64,000 nucleotides of DNA from Falsirhodobacter xinxiangensis (GTDB lineage: Bacteria > Pseudomonadota > Alphaproteobacteria > Rhodobacterales > Rhodobacteraceae): NCBI RefSeq assembly GCF_004959935.1, contig NZ_SMYN01000006.1, positions 1-64,000 on the forward strand. The letters run 5' to 3'. Below, in pieces: positions 35,529-44,143 of the stretch. The first letter of the stretch is position 1; the number at the start of each line of letters is the position of its first letter. The notes beneath the pieces were generated by a model. The model had not been told where the DNA came from. It ran no database searches and was given only the letters and a program-made list of their open reading frames with translations. Both the position numbers and the translations under genes were made by a program.

Positions 35529-36412
35529 GACCCCCGCCCGATGATGAACAACCCCGACAGCACGATCATCGCGGATCCGATCAGCATGAACCCCGTAAGC
35601 CGTTCTCCGAACAGCACCGCGCCAAGCGCCAACCCGAAGACGAGCCGCACATAGCGGAAGGGCGTCACCGCTGAAACCTCTCCAGTCCTCATGGCCTTCA
35701 TCAGGCAGGAATAGGCCGCGACGCCACTTGCAACGGCCCCGGCGGTGAACTGCACTGCCGCTGCATCCGGCGCGATGAACGGCACCTGCGACCAAAGCGA
35801 GAAGATCCCGCCCGCCACGACCACCGCCAGAAAACCGTAGAAGCCAAGCACGGCGGTTCCAAGCGAGGCGGGCGCGGCGCGGCTTGCCAGATCGCGACCC
35901 GCAAAGCCCAGCATTCCCAGAACCGCCAGCAGCGACAGCACCGAAAAGCTGTCGCTGCCGGGCCTGAGGATGACGAGCACCCCGGCCATCCCCAGCAGGA
36001 TTGCGGCCCATCTGCGCCAGCCGACCCGTTCGCCGAAGACCAGCGCAGCGGCGGCCACGACGACGATCGGCGTCGCCTGCAGGATCACCGTCGCGGCGGA
36101 AAGCGGGATGAGCGCCAGCGCGAGGATATAGAACAGCCGGCCCCCCACCTCGAAAAGCACGCGCAGCCGCATCGGAAAGGAGGCAACGTCGCGCGACAGC
36201 AGCTTCTGGCCCGTCATCAACGCCAATGCACCGAACACGAATGCGCCGCCGAAGCCGAACATGACAAGCACCTGACCGATGGGCAGATGCTGCGACAGCG
36301 CCTTGACGAAAGCATCCTCGACCGCGAATCCGGCCATCGCGGCGATCATCCATGCCGCGCCGAGGGCGTTTGCGCGGCGCAGGGGGGTAGGGGCGCTTGT
36401 GCGGATGCTCAT
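35498..36412 (-). CDS. EamA/DMT-family exporter
   Basis: A 304-residue inner-membrane protein with ten predicted helices in two EamA repeats (about residues 20-150 and 160-290); SAATVILQATPIVVVAAAAL and SAVTPFRYVRLVFGLALGAV are matching parts of the two halves. The family exports amino acids and other metabolites; the substrate is unknown. Start ATG at 36412 (MSIRTSAP). The longer open frame upstream crosses the promoter region of the ribbon-helix-helix gene and is not coding. Confidence 0.88.
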   Translation of the reverse strand: MSIRTSAPTPLRRANALGAAWMIAAMAGFAVEDAFVKALSQHLPIGQVLVMFGFGGAFVFGALALMTGQKLLSRDVASFPMRLRVLFEVGGRLFYILALALIPLSAATVILQATPIVVVAAAALVFGERVGWRRWAAILLGMAGVLVILRPGSDSFSVLSLLAVLGMLGFAGRDLASRAAPASLGTAVLGFYGFLAVVVAGGIFSLWSQVPFIAPDAAAVQFTAGAVASGVAAYSCLMKAMRTGEVSAVTPFRYVRLVFGLALGAVLFGERLTGFMLIGSAMIVLSGLFIIGRGSYAPAAMVRR

Positions 36413-36484
36413 GGCTCTCTCTGGTTTCCTGCGTGATGCCCCATGGCGCGCGGGTCGCGCAACAGATTTCGAGGGCAGCTTGAC

Positions 36485-36506
36485 GGATGCGCATAGGATG
36501 CACATA
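36485..36506. repeat. 11-bp tandem direct repeat upstream of the RHH gene
   Basis: GGATGCGCATA (36485-36495) is followed at once by GGATGCACATA (36496-36506), matching at 10 of 11 positions. Each copy also contains a near-palindromic TGCGCA or TGCACA core. Short tandem repeats in their own promoter are the usual binding sites of ribbon-helix-helix repressors, and this one lies 37 bases before such a gene. Confidence 0.55.
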
Positions 36507-36542
36507 TTCTGCCCATCGACCCTCCATCCGAAAGGCCTGCCG

Positions 36543-36752
36543 ATGAGCGTCCGTCTGAACCTCGTGCTGTCCGACGATCTGAACTCCGAGATCGAACGGA
36601 TCGTGTCCGACAGCGAAACCAACAAATCCGAGATCATCCGCAAGGCGCTGCAGCTTTTCCTTGCCGCGCAGGAAGGCAAGAAGCAGGGCCTGAAGCTGGG
36701 TCTGGTGGAGCCGACCACACGCACCATGCAGACCGAGTTCATCGGGTTGTGA
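36543..36752 (+). CDS. Ribbon-helix-helix DNA-binding protein
   Basis: A 69-residue protein with an N-terminal MetJ/Arc-type fold: SVRLNLVLSDDLNSEIERI gives the beta-strand and first helix, and NKSEIIRKALQLFL the second helix, with the typical Ser-Glu-hydrophobic helix cap. The C-terminus (KKQGLKLGLVEPTTRTMQ) is extended and basic. AAAGG precedes the ATG. The last codon overlaps the start of the next gene (GTGA), so both are translated together. Likely an autoregulating repressor. Confidence 0.82.
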   Translation: MSVRLNLVLSDDLNSEIERIVSDSETNKSEIIRKALQLFLAAQEGKKQGLKLGLVEPTTRTMQTEFIGL

Positions 36753-37018
36753 TCGACAAGGTAGATCTGAACGCGCCGCCCGAGAACCATACCGTCAAGG
36801 TGTCGGTTCAGCCGGACGAGAAAAGCGGGGATATCTGGGTCCGCAACATCAAGGATCTGGTGCTATTCTTCGTGGCGATCGCCTTCGTGGGCGTGATCCT
36901 TTGGATCTGCCTCGAAGCGATCCGGTCGGGCAGTTCATCACAGGATGAAAAGCGCTGGGCGCAGTCGGTGCTGTCGGCGGCGACGGGCGGGATCGTCGGA
37001 TATCTGGTCCGAAAATAA
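36749..37018 (+). CDS. Small membrane protein, unknown function
   Basis: An 89-residue protein starting with GTG, overlapping the RHH gene by GTGA. Residues 1-32 are hydrophilic (HTVKVSVQPDEKSGDIWVRN). One clear transmembrane helix follows (DLVLFFVAIAFVGVILWICL, about residues 36-55). A polar segment, SGSSSQDEKRWAQ, leads to a second short apolar stretch, SVLSAATGGIVGYLVRK, with a basic end. No family recognised. Strict coupling to a DNA-binding protein suggests a two-gene unit, perhaps toxin-antitoxin-like or a membrane tether for the RHH protein. Confidence 0.65.
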   Translation: MIDKVDLNAPPENHTVKVSVQPDEKSGDIWVRNIKDLVLFFVAIAFVGVILWICLEAIRSGSSSQDEKRWAQSVLSAATGGIVGYLVRK

Positions 37019-37099
37019 GCCGGGGCTGCCGTCACTCCAAGGCGAAGATGCGCCGCAGCACGGCGGTCCTTTTCTCTCCGCCCAGATGCATCCGCGTCA

Positions 37100-37401
37100 A
37101 TTCTGCGGCGGCGGGTCGCCTATCCGATGCCGTTCGCCTTTGGAATCGTGCTGACGCCTCAAGAACTGGTCGAGGGGTTTGGTCCCGCCAACCTGATCAC
37201 CATCGTTTCGACCGTGGCGACGGCGCGGCGGGTCAACCTCTATCCCGTCGAATCCGTGACTGTGACCAACACCCACGGCGGGATGGCCACATCGCGATCC
37301 TGTCGGCGTCGAACCGGATGCCCCTCGCTCAGATCGCGACCCGTATCGGCGGCGGGATCACGGTCGCGATTGCGCTGATCGCGATGGCGGCGCTTTGGTG
37401 A
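37100..37401 (+). pseudogene. 2-hydroxycarboxylate transporter (CitS/MaeN family), C-terminal remnant
   Basis: Residues LTPQELVEGFGPANLITIVS and RRVNLYPVESVTVTNTHGGM, then after a short deletion AILSASNRMPLAQIATRIGG and a normal hydrophobic end, match the last 90 residues of the 2HCT family, whose pattern is V..YPIES.......GMGGTGDVAIL.A.NRM.LM.FAQI.TRIGGA. The conserved GGxG-TGD part is exactly what is deleted near 37290, with a frame change. The rest of the transporter is missing, and 37019-37100 shows nothing. A Na+/citrate or malate symporter was lost here. Confidence 0.65.
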
Positions 37402-37405
37402 ACGA

Positions 37406-37439
37406 ATTGGGGGCGCCGGTTGCTGCCGGCGCCCCCAAT
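37406..37439. terminator. Long perfect hairpin, bidirectional terminator
   Basis: ATTGGGGGCGCCGG (37406-37419) pairs perfectly with CCGGCGCCCCCAAT (37426-37439) over the six-base loop TTGCTG. The 14-bp stem sits between the remnant of the carboxylate transporter and the 3' end of mmsA, so it most likely terminates mmsA transcription from the right and anything arriving from the left. No long T run is present. Confidence 0.7.
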
Positions 37440-37447
37440 GATGGCCT

Positions 37448-38956
37448 CTACTTCGAAACCGGCATGGTGAATTCGGCGCCTTCGCCAATGCTTTCCGGCC
37501 AACGCTGCATGATCGACTTCTGTTTGGTATAGAACCGCACGCCTTCCTCGCCATAGGCGTGCATGTCGCCAAACAGACTGCGCTTCCAGCCGCCGAAGCC
37601 GTGCCAGGCCATCGGCACCGGGATCGGAACGTTGATGCCGACCATGCCGACCTGCACCTGCCGCCCGAATTCACGCGCCACATTGCCGTCGCGGGTGAAC
37701 AGCGACACGCCGTTGCCGAATTCGTGGTCGTTGATCAGCTTCAACCCCTCGGCAAAGGTAGCCACGCGGACGCAGGACAGGACCGGCCCGAAGATTTCCT
37801 CGCGATAGATGGTCATCTTGGGCGTCACCTTGTCGAACAGGGTCGGGCCAAGCCAGAAGCCGTCCTCGTGTCCGGCAACGGAGTAGCCGCGACCGTCCAC
37901 GATCAGGTCCGCGCCTTCCTCTACACCCCCGGCGATATAGCCTGCGATGCGGTCCCGCGCGGCGGCGGTCACGATCGGGCCCATCTCGGCGTCCAGTTCC
38001 ATGCCATTCTTGACCAGCAGCGCCTCAGCTCGCGCTTTCAGGACCGGGATCAGCTTGTCCGCCGCATCGCCCACCATCACCGCGACCGAGATAGCCATGC
38101 ACCGCTCGCCCGCCGAGCCGAAGCCTGCGCCGATCAGCGCGTCGGCCGTCTTCTCCATATCGGCGTCGGGCATGACCAGCATGTGGTTCTTCGCCCCGCC
38201 CAGCGCCTGCACCCGTTTGCCGTGCCGCGCGCCGGTTTCGTAGATGTAATTCGCGATGGGGGTCGAGCCGACGAAGGACACCGCCATCACGTCCGAGTGT
38301 TCCAGCAGCGCATCGACCGCCACCTTGTCGCCCTGCACCACGTTGAAGACGCCATCGGGAAAGCCCGCCTGTTTCATCAGATCGGCATAGATCAGCGATG
38401 CCGAGGGATCGGTGGGCGAGGGCTTCAGGATGAACGTGTTGCCCGCCGCGATGGCGACCGGGAACATCCACATCGGCACCATGACCGGAAAGTTGAAAGG
38501 CGTAATGCCCGCAACCACGCCCAACGGCTGGCGCAGGGTCCAGTTGTCGATCCCGGTCGAGACTTGATCGGTATAGTCACCCTTCAGCAGCTGCGGGATG
38601 CCGCAGGCAAATTCGATGATGTCGATGCCGCGTTCGACCTCGCCCTGGGCGTCGGTGAAGACCTTGCCATGCTCGCGCGTGATCGCTTCGGCCAGCTTGT
38701 CCTTGTTCTCGCGCACCAGTGCAAGGAGGGCGTTCATCAGCCGCGCACGGCGGATCGGCGGCATGTTCGCCCAGGCAGGGAAGGCGGCCTTGGCGGCGGC
38801 GACCGCCTGATCCACGGTCGCAGGCGCGGCAAGCGAGACCTGCCCGCTGACCGCGCCCGTGGCCGGGTTGGTGACGGGCTGCGTGCGGTCGGCATCCCAG
38901 ACGATCCGGCCCGCGATGTAATGGCCGATCTGCGCGGTATTGTTGTGGTCTTTCAT
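37448..38956 (-). CDS. mmsA: CoA-acylating methylmalonate-semialdehyde dehydrogenase
   Basis: A 502-residue aldehyde dehydrogenase of the MmsA type. It oxidises malonate or methylmalonate semialdehyde to acetyl- or propionyl-CoA with loss of CO2. The catalytic Cys is in [11 protein letters not shown]; the region where other aldehyde dehydrogenases carry the general-base Glu reads [16 protein letters not shown], the MmsA hallmark in which that Glu is replaced. [17 protein letters not shown] is also characteristic. ATG at 38956 lies 11 bases after the transaminase stop, so the two form one operon for beta-alanine or valine-type semialdehydes. Confidence 0.93.
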   Translation of the reverse strand: MKDHNNTAQIGHYIAGRIVWDADRTQPVTNPATGAVSGQVSLAAPATVDQAVAAAKAAFPAWANMPPIRRARLMNALLALVRENKDKLAEAITREHGKVFTDAQGEVERGIDIIEFACGIPQLLKGDYTDQVSTGIDNWTLRQPLGVVAGITPFNFPVMVPMWMFPVAIAAGNTFILKPSPTDPSASLIYADLMKQAGFPDGVFNVVQGDKVAVDALLEHSDVMAVSFVGSTPIANYIYETGARHGKRVQALGGAKNHMLVMPDADMEKTADALIGAGFGSAGERCMAISVAVMVGDAADKLIPVLKARAEALLVKNGMELDAEMGPIVTAAARDRIAGYIAGGVEEGADLIVDGRGYSVAGHEDGFWLGPTLFDKVTPKMTIYREEIFGPVLSCVRVATFAEGLKLINDHEFGNGVSLFTRDGNVAREFGRQVQVGMVGINVPIPVPMAWHGFGGWKRSLFGDMHAYGEEGVRFYTKQKSIMQRWPESIGEGAEFTMPVSK

Positions 38957-38967
38957 CGGTGGGAACC

Positions 38968-40290
38968 TCAGGCAATCTTGCGCAGGATGTCTGCGAGCTT
39001 GGTGAACAGCATGTCGATCTCGGTTTCCGAGATGATGAGCGGCGGGGACAGCGCGATGATGTCGCCGGTGACGCGGATCATCAGCCCGTCTGCCCATGCG
39101 GCCTTCATCGCCTCGGCCCCGCGGGTGCCCGGTGCGCCGGGGCGGCTTTCAAGCTCGATCCCCGCGACGAGGCCGAGGTTGCGCAGGTCCTTCACATGCG
39201 GAAGGCCCTTCAGCGAATGGACCGCGTCCTGCCATTTCGCGGCCAGACCGTCCGCACGGGCGAATAGATCCTCCTCGCGATAGGTCTCCAGCGAGGCGAG
39301 TGCTGCGGCCACCGCGACCGGATGCGCGGAATAGGTGTAGCCGTGAAAGAGCTCGATCGGGGCGTCGGCATTTTCCATCGCGGAGGCGTAGATCTTTTGA
39401 TCCACGATCACCGCGCCCATGGGGATCGCGCCATTGGTCAGCCCCTTGGCCGTTGCGATGATGTCGGGCTTCACGCCGAAATATTCCGCAGCCGAGGCGC
39501 GGCCAAGGCGGCCATAGGCGGTGATCACTTCGTCGAAGATCAACAGGATGCCGTAGCGATCGCAAATTTCGCGCAGGCGCTTCAGGTATCCCACGGGCGG
39601 AAGCAGAACGCCGGTCGATCCCGCCATCGGCTCCACGATCACGGCAGCAATGGTGGACGGATCGTGCAATTCGGCAATGCGGATCAGATCGTCGGCCAGT
39701 TCCGCGCCATGTTCCGGGCAGCCCTTGGAGAAGGCGTTGCGGCCAAGGTCATGCGTGTGGCGCATGTGATCGACGCCCGCCAGCATCGTGCCGAAATGCA
39801 TCCGGTTCTTGACGATCCCGCCGACCGAGATGCCGCCGAAGCCGGTGCCGTGATAGCCACGCTCGCGCCCGATCAGGCGGGTCCGTGCCGCATCGCCGCG
39901 CATCCGGTGGTAATGCAGCGCGATCTTCAGCGCGGTATCAACGGATTCCGACCCCGAGTTCGTGAAGAACACATGGTCCAACCCCTCGGGAAACATGCCC
40001 GCCAGCCGCGAGGACAATTCGAACGCCTGCGGTGTGCCGAAGTTGAAATGCGGCGCGTAGTCCAAAGTCGCGACCTGCTTCTGCACCGCCTCGGTCACGC
40101 GCCGCGCGTTGTGGCCCGCGTTCACGCACCACAGGCCCGCCGTCCCGTCGAGGATCTGCCGACCGTCGCTGCTGGTGTAATACATGCCGTCGGCCGCGAT
40201 GATCATCCGCGGGTCCGCCAGAAAATCGCGGTTCGGCGTGAACGGCATCCAGAAACTGCCGGGATCGTTGGGAATGCTCGCGTCTTTCAT
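38968..40290 (-). CDS. Class III omega-amino acid transaminase (beta-alanine:pyruvate type)
   Basis: A 440-residue PLP-dependent aminotransferase. [11 protein letters not shown] at the start, [19 protein letters not shown] (phosphate-binding), [15 protein letters not shown] (cofactor Asp) and [18 protein letters not shown] (PLP Lys) are those of the beta-alanine:pyruvate transaminase group. Its product, malonate semialdehyde, is the substrate of the MmsA encoded next. Divergent from the XRE-cupin regulator, which probably controls it. Confidence 0.92.
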   Translation of the reverse strand: MKDASIPNDPGSFWMPFTPNRDFLADPRMIIAADGMYYTSSDGRQILDGTAGLWCVNAGHNARRVTEAVQKQVATLDYAPHFNFGTPQAFELSSRLAGMFPEGLDHVFFTNSGSESVDTALKIALHYHRMRGDAARTRLIGRERGYHGTGFGGISVGGIVKNRMHFGTMLAGVDHMRHTHDLGRNAFSKGCPEHGAELADDLIRIAELHDPSTIAAVIVEPMAGSTGVLLPPVGYLKRLREICDRYGILLIFDEVITAYGRLGRASAAEYFGVKPDIIATAKGLTNGAIPMGAVIVDQKIYASAMENADAPIELFHGYTYSAHPVAVAAALASLETYREEDLFARADGLAAKWQDAVHSLKGLPHVKDLRNLGLVAGIELESRPGAPGTRGAEAMKAAWADGLMIRVTGDIIALSPPLIISETEIDMLFTKLADILRKIA

Positions 40291-40425
40291 TTATACCTCT
40301 CCGTGCTTGGGATCAGAAGGCCACGCAACCTGCGCGCCGGACAAGAGCGATTTGCAACCCTGCGCCGCTTGCCGCAGACATTGGGATTTTCTAATCTGTG
40401 CTTCCTATGGGAAGCGAGAAAGCGG

Positions 40426-40986
40426 ATGACGGATTCAGCCGATGCGATGGTGGCGATGCGGCTTCGCGTCGTCCGGCGGTCCAAGGGGCTGTCGCAGCGC
40501 GAGCTTGCGCGGCGCGCGGGCGTCGGCAGCGGCACCATATCGCAGATCGAAGCGATGGCGATGCAGCCATCGGTTTCGGTGCTCAAGAAGATCCTCGACG
40601 GCATCCCGATGGACCTTGCCAGCTTCTTCAGCTTCGAACTGGCCGAGGAAAAGGCCCGCGTTTTCCGCCGGTCCGAGCATGTGAACATCGGGGCATCCGG
40701 GATCAAATACTTGCTGATCGCGGCCCAGCGCCGCGACCGCGCGATCCAGATGCTGCATGAATTTTATGATCCCGGTCGCGATTCCGGTCGCCACGCCCTG
40801 TCCCATCAGGGCGAGGAATGCGGAGTCATCATTGCCGGCCAGTTGGAGGTCACGATCGGCGACGAGGTTCACCTGCTGAACGCGGGGGATGCCTATTACT
40901 TCACCAGCACCACACCGCACAGGTTCCGCAACATCGGCGATACCGTCTGCGAGGTCGTGAGCGCCTGCACTCCGCCGACCTTCTGA
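40426..40986 (+). CDS. XRE-cupin transcriptional regulator
   Basis: A 186-residue regulator with an N-terminal lambda-repressor-type HTH (RVVRRSKGLSQRELARRAGV, GTISQIEAMAMQPSVSVLKK) and a C-terminal cupin sensor domain (GEECGVIIAGQLEVTIGDEV, DAYYFTSTTPHRFRN). PuuR-like regulators of this type control amine and omega-amino-acid catabolism. Divergent from the transaminase; an inverted repeat GCTTCC-TATG-GGAAGC at 40400-40415 just before the start could be its operator. The upstream open extension covers the divergent promoter and is not coding. Confidence 0.9.
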   Translation: MTDSADAMVAMRLRVVRRSKGLSQRELARRAGVGSGTISQIEAMAMQPSVSVLKKILDGIPMDLASFFSFELAEEKARVFRRSEHVNIGASGIKYLLIAAQRRDRAIQMLHEFYDPGRDSGRHALSHQGEECGVIIAGQLEVTIGDEVHLLNAGDAYYFTSTTPHRFRNIGDTVCEVVSACTPPTF

Positions 40987-40988
40987 CC

Positions 40989-41483
40989 CTACAGCCGTTC
41001 GGCGAACAGGCGGGTCAGGGGAATCTGGTTCTTGACGAAAGGCGTCTTGATGACGACGAAGCTGAAATACTTGTCGATGCCCACGTCCCGGTCGATCAAC
41101 GCCTCGATGATGTTCTGGTAATCCACGATCCCCGAGGTCACGAATTTCGCCAGATAGTCGTAGCCGCCCGAGACGAGATGGCATTCGATGCAGCTGTCGA
41201 TCTTTTCCAGCGCCTCCTGGAACCGGGCGAAATCGGTCTGGCGGTGGTTCTTCAGCGTGAATTCGGTGAAGACGGTCAGCGTCTCGCCCAGTTTCGCCAC
41301 GTCGATCTGTGCGGAATACCCGACGATATAGCCCGCCTGCTGCAATTTCTTCACCCGCATCAGGCAGGGCGAGGGCGACAGCGCCACCAGATCGGCAAGC
41401 TCCACATTCGTGATGCGCCCGTTCTTCTGCAACTCGGCCAGAATCTTCACGTCGATGCGGTCGAGCTTCAGGCGCGGGGTCAT
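40989..41483 (-). CDS. Lrp/AsnC-family transcriptional regulator
   Basis: A 164-residue regulator: HTH LDRIDVKILAELQKNGRITN with SPSPCLMRVKKLQQAGYI, then a RAM domain with LVSGGYDYLAKFVTSGIVDY. ATG at 41483 has GGAAAGAC upstream. It converges on the XRE-cupin gene, two bases apart, and is divergent from the first FAD oxidoreductase, which it probably controls in response to an amino acid. Confidence 0.9.
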   Translation of the reverse strand: MTPRLKLDRIDVKILAELQKNGRITNVELADLVALSPSPCLMRVKKLQQAGYIVGYSAQIDVAKLGETLTVFTEFTLKNHRQTDFARFQEALEKIDSCIECHLVSGGYDYLAKFVTSGIVDYQNIIEALIDRDVGIDKYFSFVVIKTPFVKNQIPLTRLFAERL

Positions 41484-41641
41484 CTTGTCTTTCCTCCCAA
41501 TGGGCTGGTTCCTTTTCCTGCACCTTGGCGCCGCTGCCAAGCCCCGCCCAATCGAAAGGATATGCCGTATGCGCGCCGGGATGCGGCAGATACGGCCGGA
41601 AGATGCGGGATAGCCTTGCTGGAAACGATCCGGAGACGCCC

Positions 41642-42961
41642 ATGCCTGCCCCGCTTTTGCACATCGACACAGACGACACATTGCCGGCGGATGCCGATTG
41701 CGTCGTGATCGGCGGCGGAATTGCCGGGGTCTGCGCCGCATACTGGCTGGCGCGGGGCGGGCAGCGGGTGGTGCTGCTGGAAAAGGGGCGCATCGGGGCC
41801 GAACAGTCCAGCCGCAACTGGGGCTGGTGCCGCCAACAGAACCGCGACGCGCGCGAATTGCCGCTCTCCACCCGCAGCCTCGATTTGTGGGAGGAGATGT
41901 CGCGCGACCTTGGCCCCAAGATCGGCTTTCGTCGCTGCGGCCTGCTCTACCTGTCGGACAGTGCCGCCGAGATCGAGGGCTGGGCCAAATGGGGCCAATT
42001 CGCGCGCGGCGAGGGGGTGGATACCCGAATGCTCACGGGGGTCGAGGCCGCTGCGCGCGGTGCCGCGACAGGGAAGGCGTGGCTGGGCGGCGTCTGGTCC
42101 CCTTCGGACGGAACGGCGGACCCGGCCAGCGCCGCGCCGGTGATCGCGGGCGGCATCGTCAAACATGGTGGCTACGTGATCCAGAACTGCGCCGCGCGTG
42201 GGGTCGAGATGGCGGGCGGGCGCGTCGTCGGGGTCGTAACAGAACGCGGCACCATACGCGCGCCGGTCGTGGTGGTCGCGGGCGGTGCATGGGCGGGCAG
42301 TTTCCTGCACCAGATGGGCATTGCGTTTCCGCAGGCTTCGGTCCGCAGTTCGATCCTGTCGGTCATGCCGGGTGCTGCGGGGCTGCCCGATGCGCTGCAT
42401 ACGGCGGCCGTGTCCGCCACGCGGCGGGGAGATGGCGGATATACGCTGGCGATTTCGGGCCGGGCGAGCCTGGACCCCACGCCCTCGATGCTGCACGGGG
42501 CCAAGCACTTCCTGCCGATGTTCGCCAAACGGTGGCGCTCGCTTCGGCCCGGTGGGCTGCAAGGCTGGCGCGCGGGGTTCGAGACGCGGGCGATCTGGGC
42601 GCTGGACCGCGAAACCCCGATGGAACGGATGCGGGTGCTGGACCCCAGACCCTCGACGGCTCTGGTGAACGAGACCCTGGCGCGCGCCCGCGCCTTGCTG
42701 CCCGCGCTGCGCGACATTCCGGTGCAGGCAAGCTGGGCCGGGTTCATCGACAGCACGCCCGACGGGGTTCCCGTGATCGATCAGGCGGCGCCGGGCCTCG
42801 TGCTGGCGGCGGGTCTGTCGGGCCACGGCTTCGGGATCGGGCCGGGGGTCGGGCATCTGGTAGCCGACCTCGTGCTGGGCCGCGCGCCGATCACCGAGGT
42901 CGCGCAATACCGGCTGGATCGGTTCCAAGGCAGCCAATGGGGCAAGGTCGCGAAGTTCTGA
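41642..42961 (+). CDS. DadA-like FAD-dependent amino acid/amine oxidoreductase (1)
   Basis: A 439-residue FAD enzyme of the D-amino acid dehydrogenase/glycine oxidase (DAO) family. The dinucleotide site is VVIGGGIAGVCAAYWLARGG, followed by QSSRNWGWCRQQNRDARELP, which takes the place of the usual flavin-contact loop. RAPVVVVAGGAWAGSF and AAGLSGHGFGIGPGVG at the C-terminus are standard DAO elements. Likely to oxidise a secondary amine or an N-alkyl amino acid. It faces the second such gene tail to tail, two bases apart, at the edge of the hydantoinase-type cluster. Confidence 0.87.
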   Translation: MPAPLLHIDTDDTLPADADCVVIGGGIAGVCAAYWLARGGQRVVLLEKGRIGAEQSSRNWGWCRQQNRDARELPLSTRSLDLWEEMSRDLGPKIGFRRCGLLYLSDSAAEIEGWAKWGQFARGEGVDTRMLTGVEAAARGAATGKAWLGGVWSPSDGTADPASAAPVIAGGIVKHGGYVIQNCAARGVEMAGGRVVGVVTERGTIRAPVVVVAGGAWAGSFLHQMGIAFPQASVRSSILSVMPGAAGLPDALHTAAVSATRRGDGGYTLAISGRASLDPTPSMLHGAKHFLPMFAKRWRSLRPGGLQGWRAGFETRAIWALDRETPMERMRVLDPRPSTALVNETLARARALLPALRDIPVQASWAGFIDSTPDGVPVIDQAAPGLVLAAGLSGHGFGIGPGVGHLVADLVLGRAPITEVAQYRLDRFQGSQWGKVAKF

Positions 42962-42963
42962 CA

Positions 42964-44046
42964 TCAGAAGCGCGCGATGCTGAACGGCTCTAACGGTGTG
43001 CTGCACCGTCCCGTCGCAACGAGTTCCGCCATCGCATCGCCGACGCCGGGGCCAAGTTGAAATCCATGGCCGCAAAAGCCGAAGGCATGGAACAGGCCGG
43101 GTGTCGTCCCGGATGCGCCCATGACGGGCAGGCCATCGGCGATATACCCCTCGGCCCCCGACCACTGCCGGATCACCGCCACATCGCGCAGGGCGGGGAC
43201 AAGGCACACCACCTCGCGCAGCTGTGCGGGCAGGCGGGCGGGATCGATATGGGCGCGACCATCCGCGACCGGCGTGCGCTCGGACGCGCCGCCGAAGACA
43301 ACATTGCCGCGTTCCACCTGCCGCAGATAGGCGCCATGCGCCGCGGACCAGACGCCGACCACCGGCAGGATGCGGTGTGGCAGCGGCTCGGTCACCCCCA
43401 TCTGCGGGCCAAGGACGGCGATTGGAACCGGCTCTCCGAACCTGGCCGCGATGGCTGCACCTTCGGCGCCGGCGCAGTTGACCATGGCATCCGCAGTGAA
43501 TGTTCCGCGCGAAGTTCGGACCGTAAAGTCATCTATCGAATAGATTTCAGCCTGATCCACGATCACCGTCCCAAGCGCCGCGGCGGCATCGGCAAAGGCG
43601 GGCGCGATCAGCCGTGGATTGGCCGATCCGTCCTGCGGCGAAAAGGAGGCGCCGATGGCATCCGGGCCCAGACCCGGGAAACGGCGGTGGATTTCATGCG
43701 GTGTCAGCTCCTCCAGCTCCAATCCCCAAGGGCGGGCATCGGCGGCGAAACGGCGCATCAGGTCCAGCCCCTCCGGCTCGAAGATCAGGCGCAGATGGCC
43801 TGTCGCGCGGAATTCCACATCGCGGCCCAGCAGCCGTTCCAGATCGTTCCACAGCGCCAGCGAGCGATGGGCCAGCGGCATCTGCGGCAGGTATCGCCCG
43901 CTGCGGCGGATATTGCCGAAGCTGGCCACCGTTGCCCCTGCGCCGATGCGGCCCTTGTCGATCAGCGTCACCGCGATTCCCCGGCGCGCAAGGAAGAAGG
44001 CCGTCGCCGTGCCCATCAACCCGCCGCCCAGAACGATCACGCGCAT
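42964..44046 (-). CDS. DadA-like FAD-dependent amino acid/amine oxidoreductase (2), HcnC/OoxB-like
   Basis: A 360-residue DAO-family flavoprotein. The FAD site is VIVLGGGLMGTATAFFLARR; then GAGATVASFGNIRRSGRYLP in the flavin loop, and FHAFGFCGHGFQLGPGVGDA at the end. Size and order resemble the beta subunits of the cyanide synthase/opine oxidase/hydroxyproline dehydrogenase group, whose gamma (2Fe-2S) and alpha subunits are encoded at 49081-50804. Start ATG at 44046 (MRVIVLGGG); the open frame upstream covers the operator and is not coding. Divergent from LysR with a shared palindrome between them. Confidence 0.87.
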   Translation of the reverse strand: MRVIVLGGGLMGTATAFFLARRGIAVTLIDKGRIGAGATVASFGNIRRSGRYLPQMPLAHRSLALWNDLERLLGRDVEFRATGHLRLIFEPEGLDLMRRFAADARPWGLELEELTPHEIHRRFPGLGPDAIGASFSPQDGSANPRLIAPAFADAAAALGTVIVDQAEIYSIDDFTVRTSRGTFTADAMVNCAGAEGAAIAARFGEPVPIAVLGPQMGVTEPLPHRILPVVGVWSAAHGAYLRQVERGNVVFGGASERTPVADGRAHIDPARLPAQLREVVCLVPALRDVAVIRQWSGAEGYIADGLPVMGASGTTPGLFHAFGFCGHGFQLGPGVGDAMAELVATGRCSTPLEPFSIARF

Positions 44047-44118
44047 CTTCGTCTCCTGTCTCTTGCCCAAGGGAACGCGGACGGGCAGAGTTTGACAAGG
44101 ACGGGTTCTTCGGCGCGT

Positions 44119-44135
44119 CATAAGTCCAGCCTATG
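44119..44135. promoter_or_regulatory. Palindromic operator candidate, copy 1
   Basis: CATAAGTCCAGCCTATG lies between the divergent oxidoreductase 2 and LysR genes, 8 bases before the LysR start codon. It differs at two of 17 positions from the sequence at 45006-45022 in front of hyuA. The ATAAG-N-CTTAT type symmetry with a short spacer fits a LysR-type binding site. Confidence 0.6.
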
Positions 44136-44143
44136 GGGAAGCG

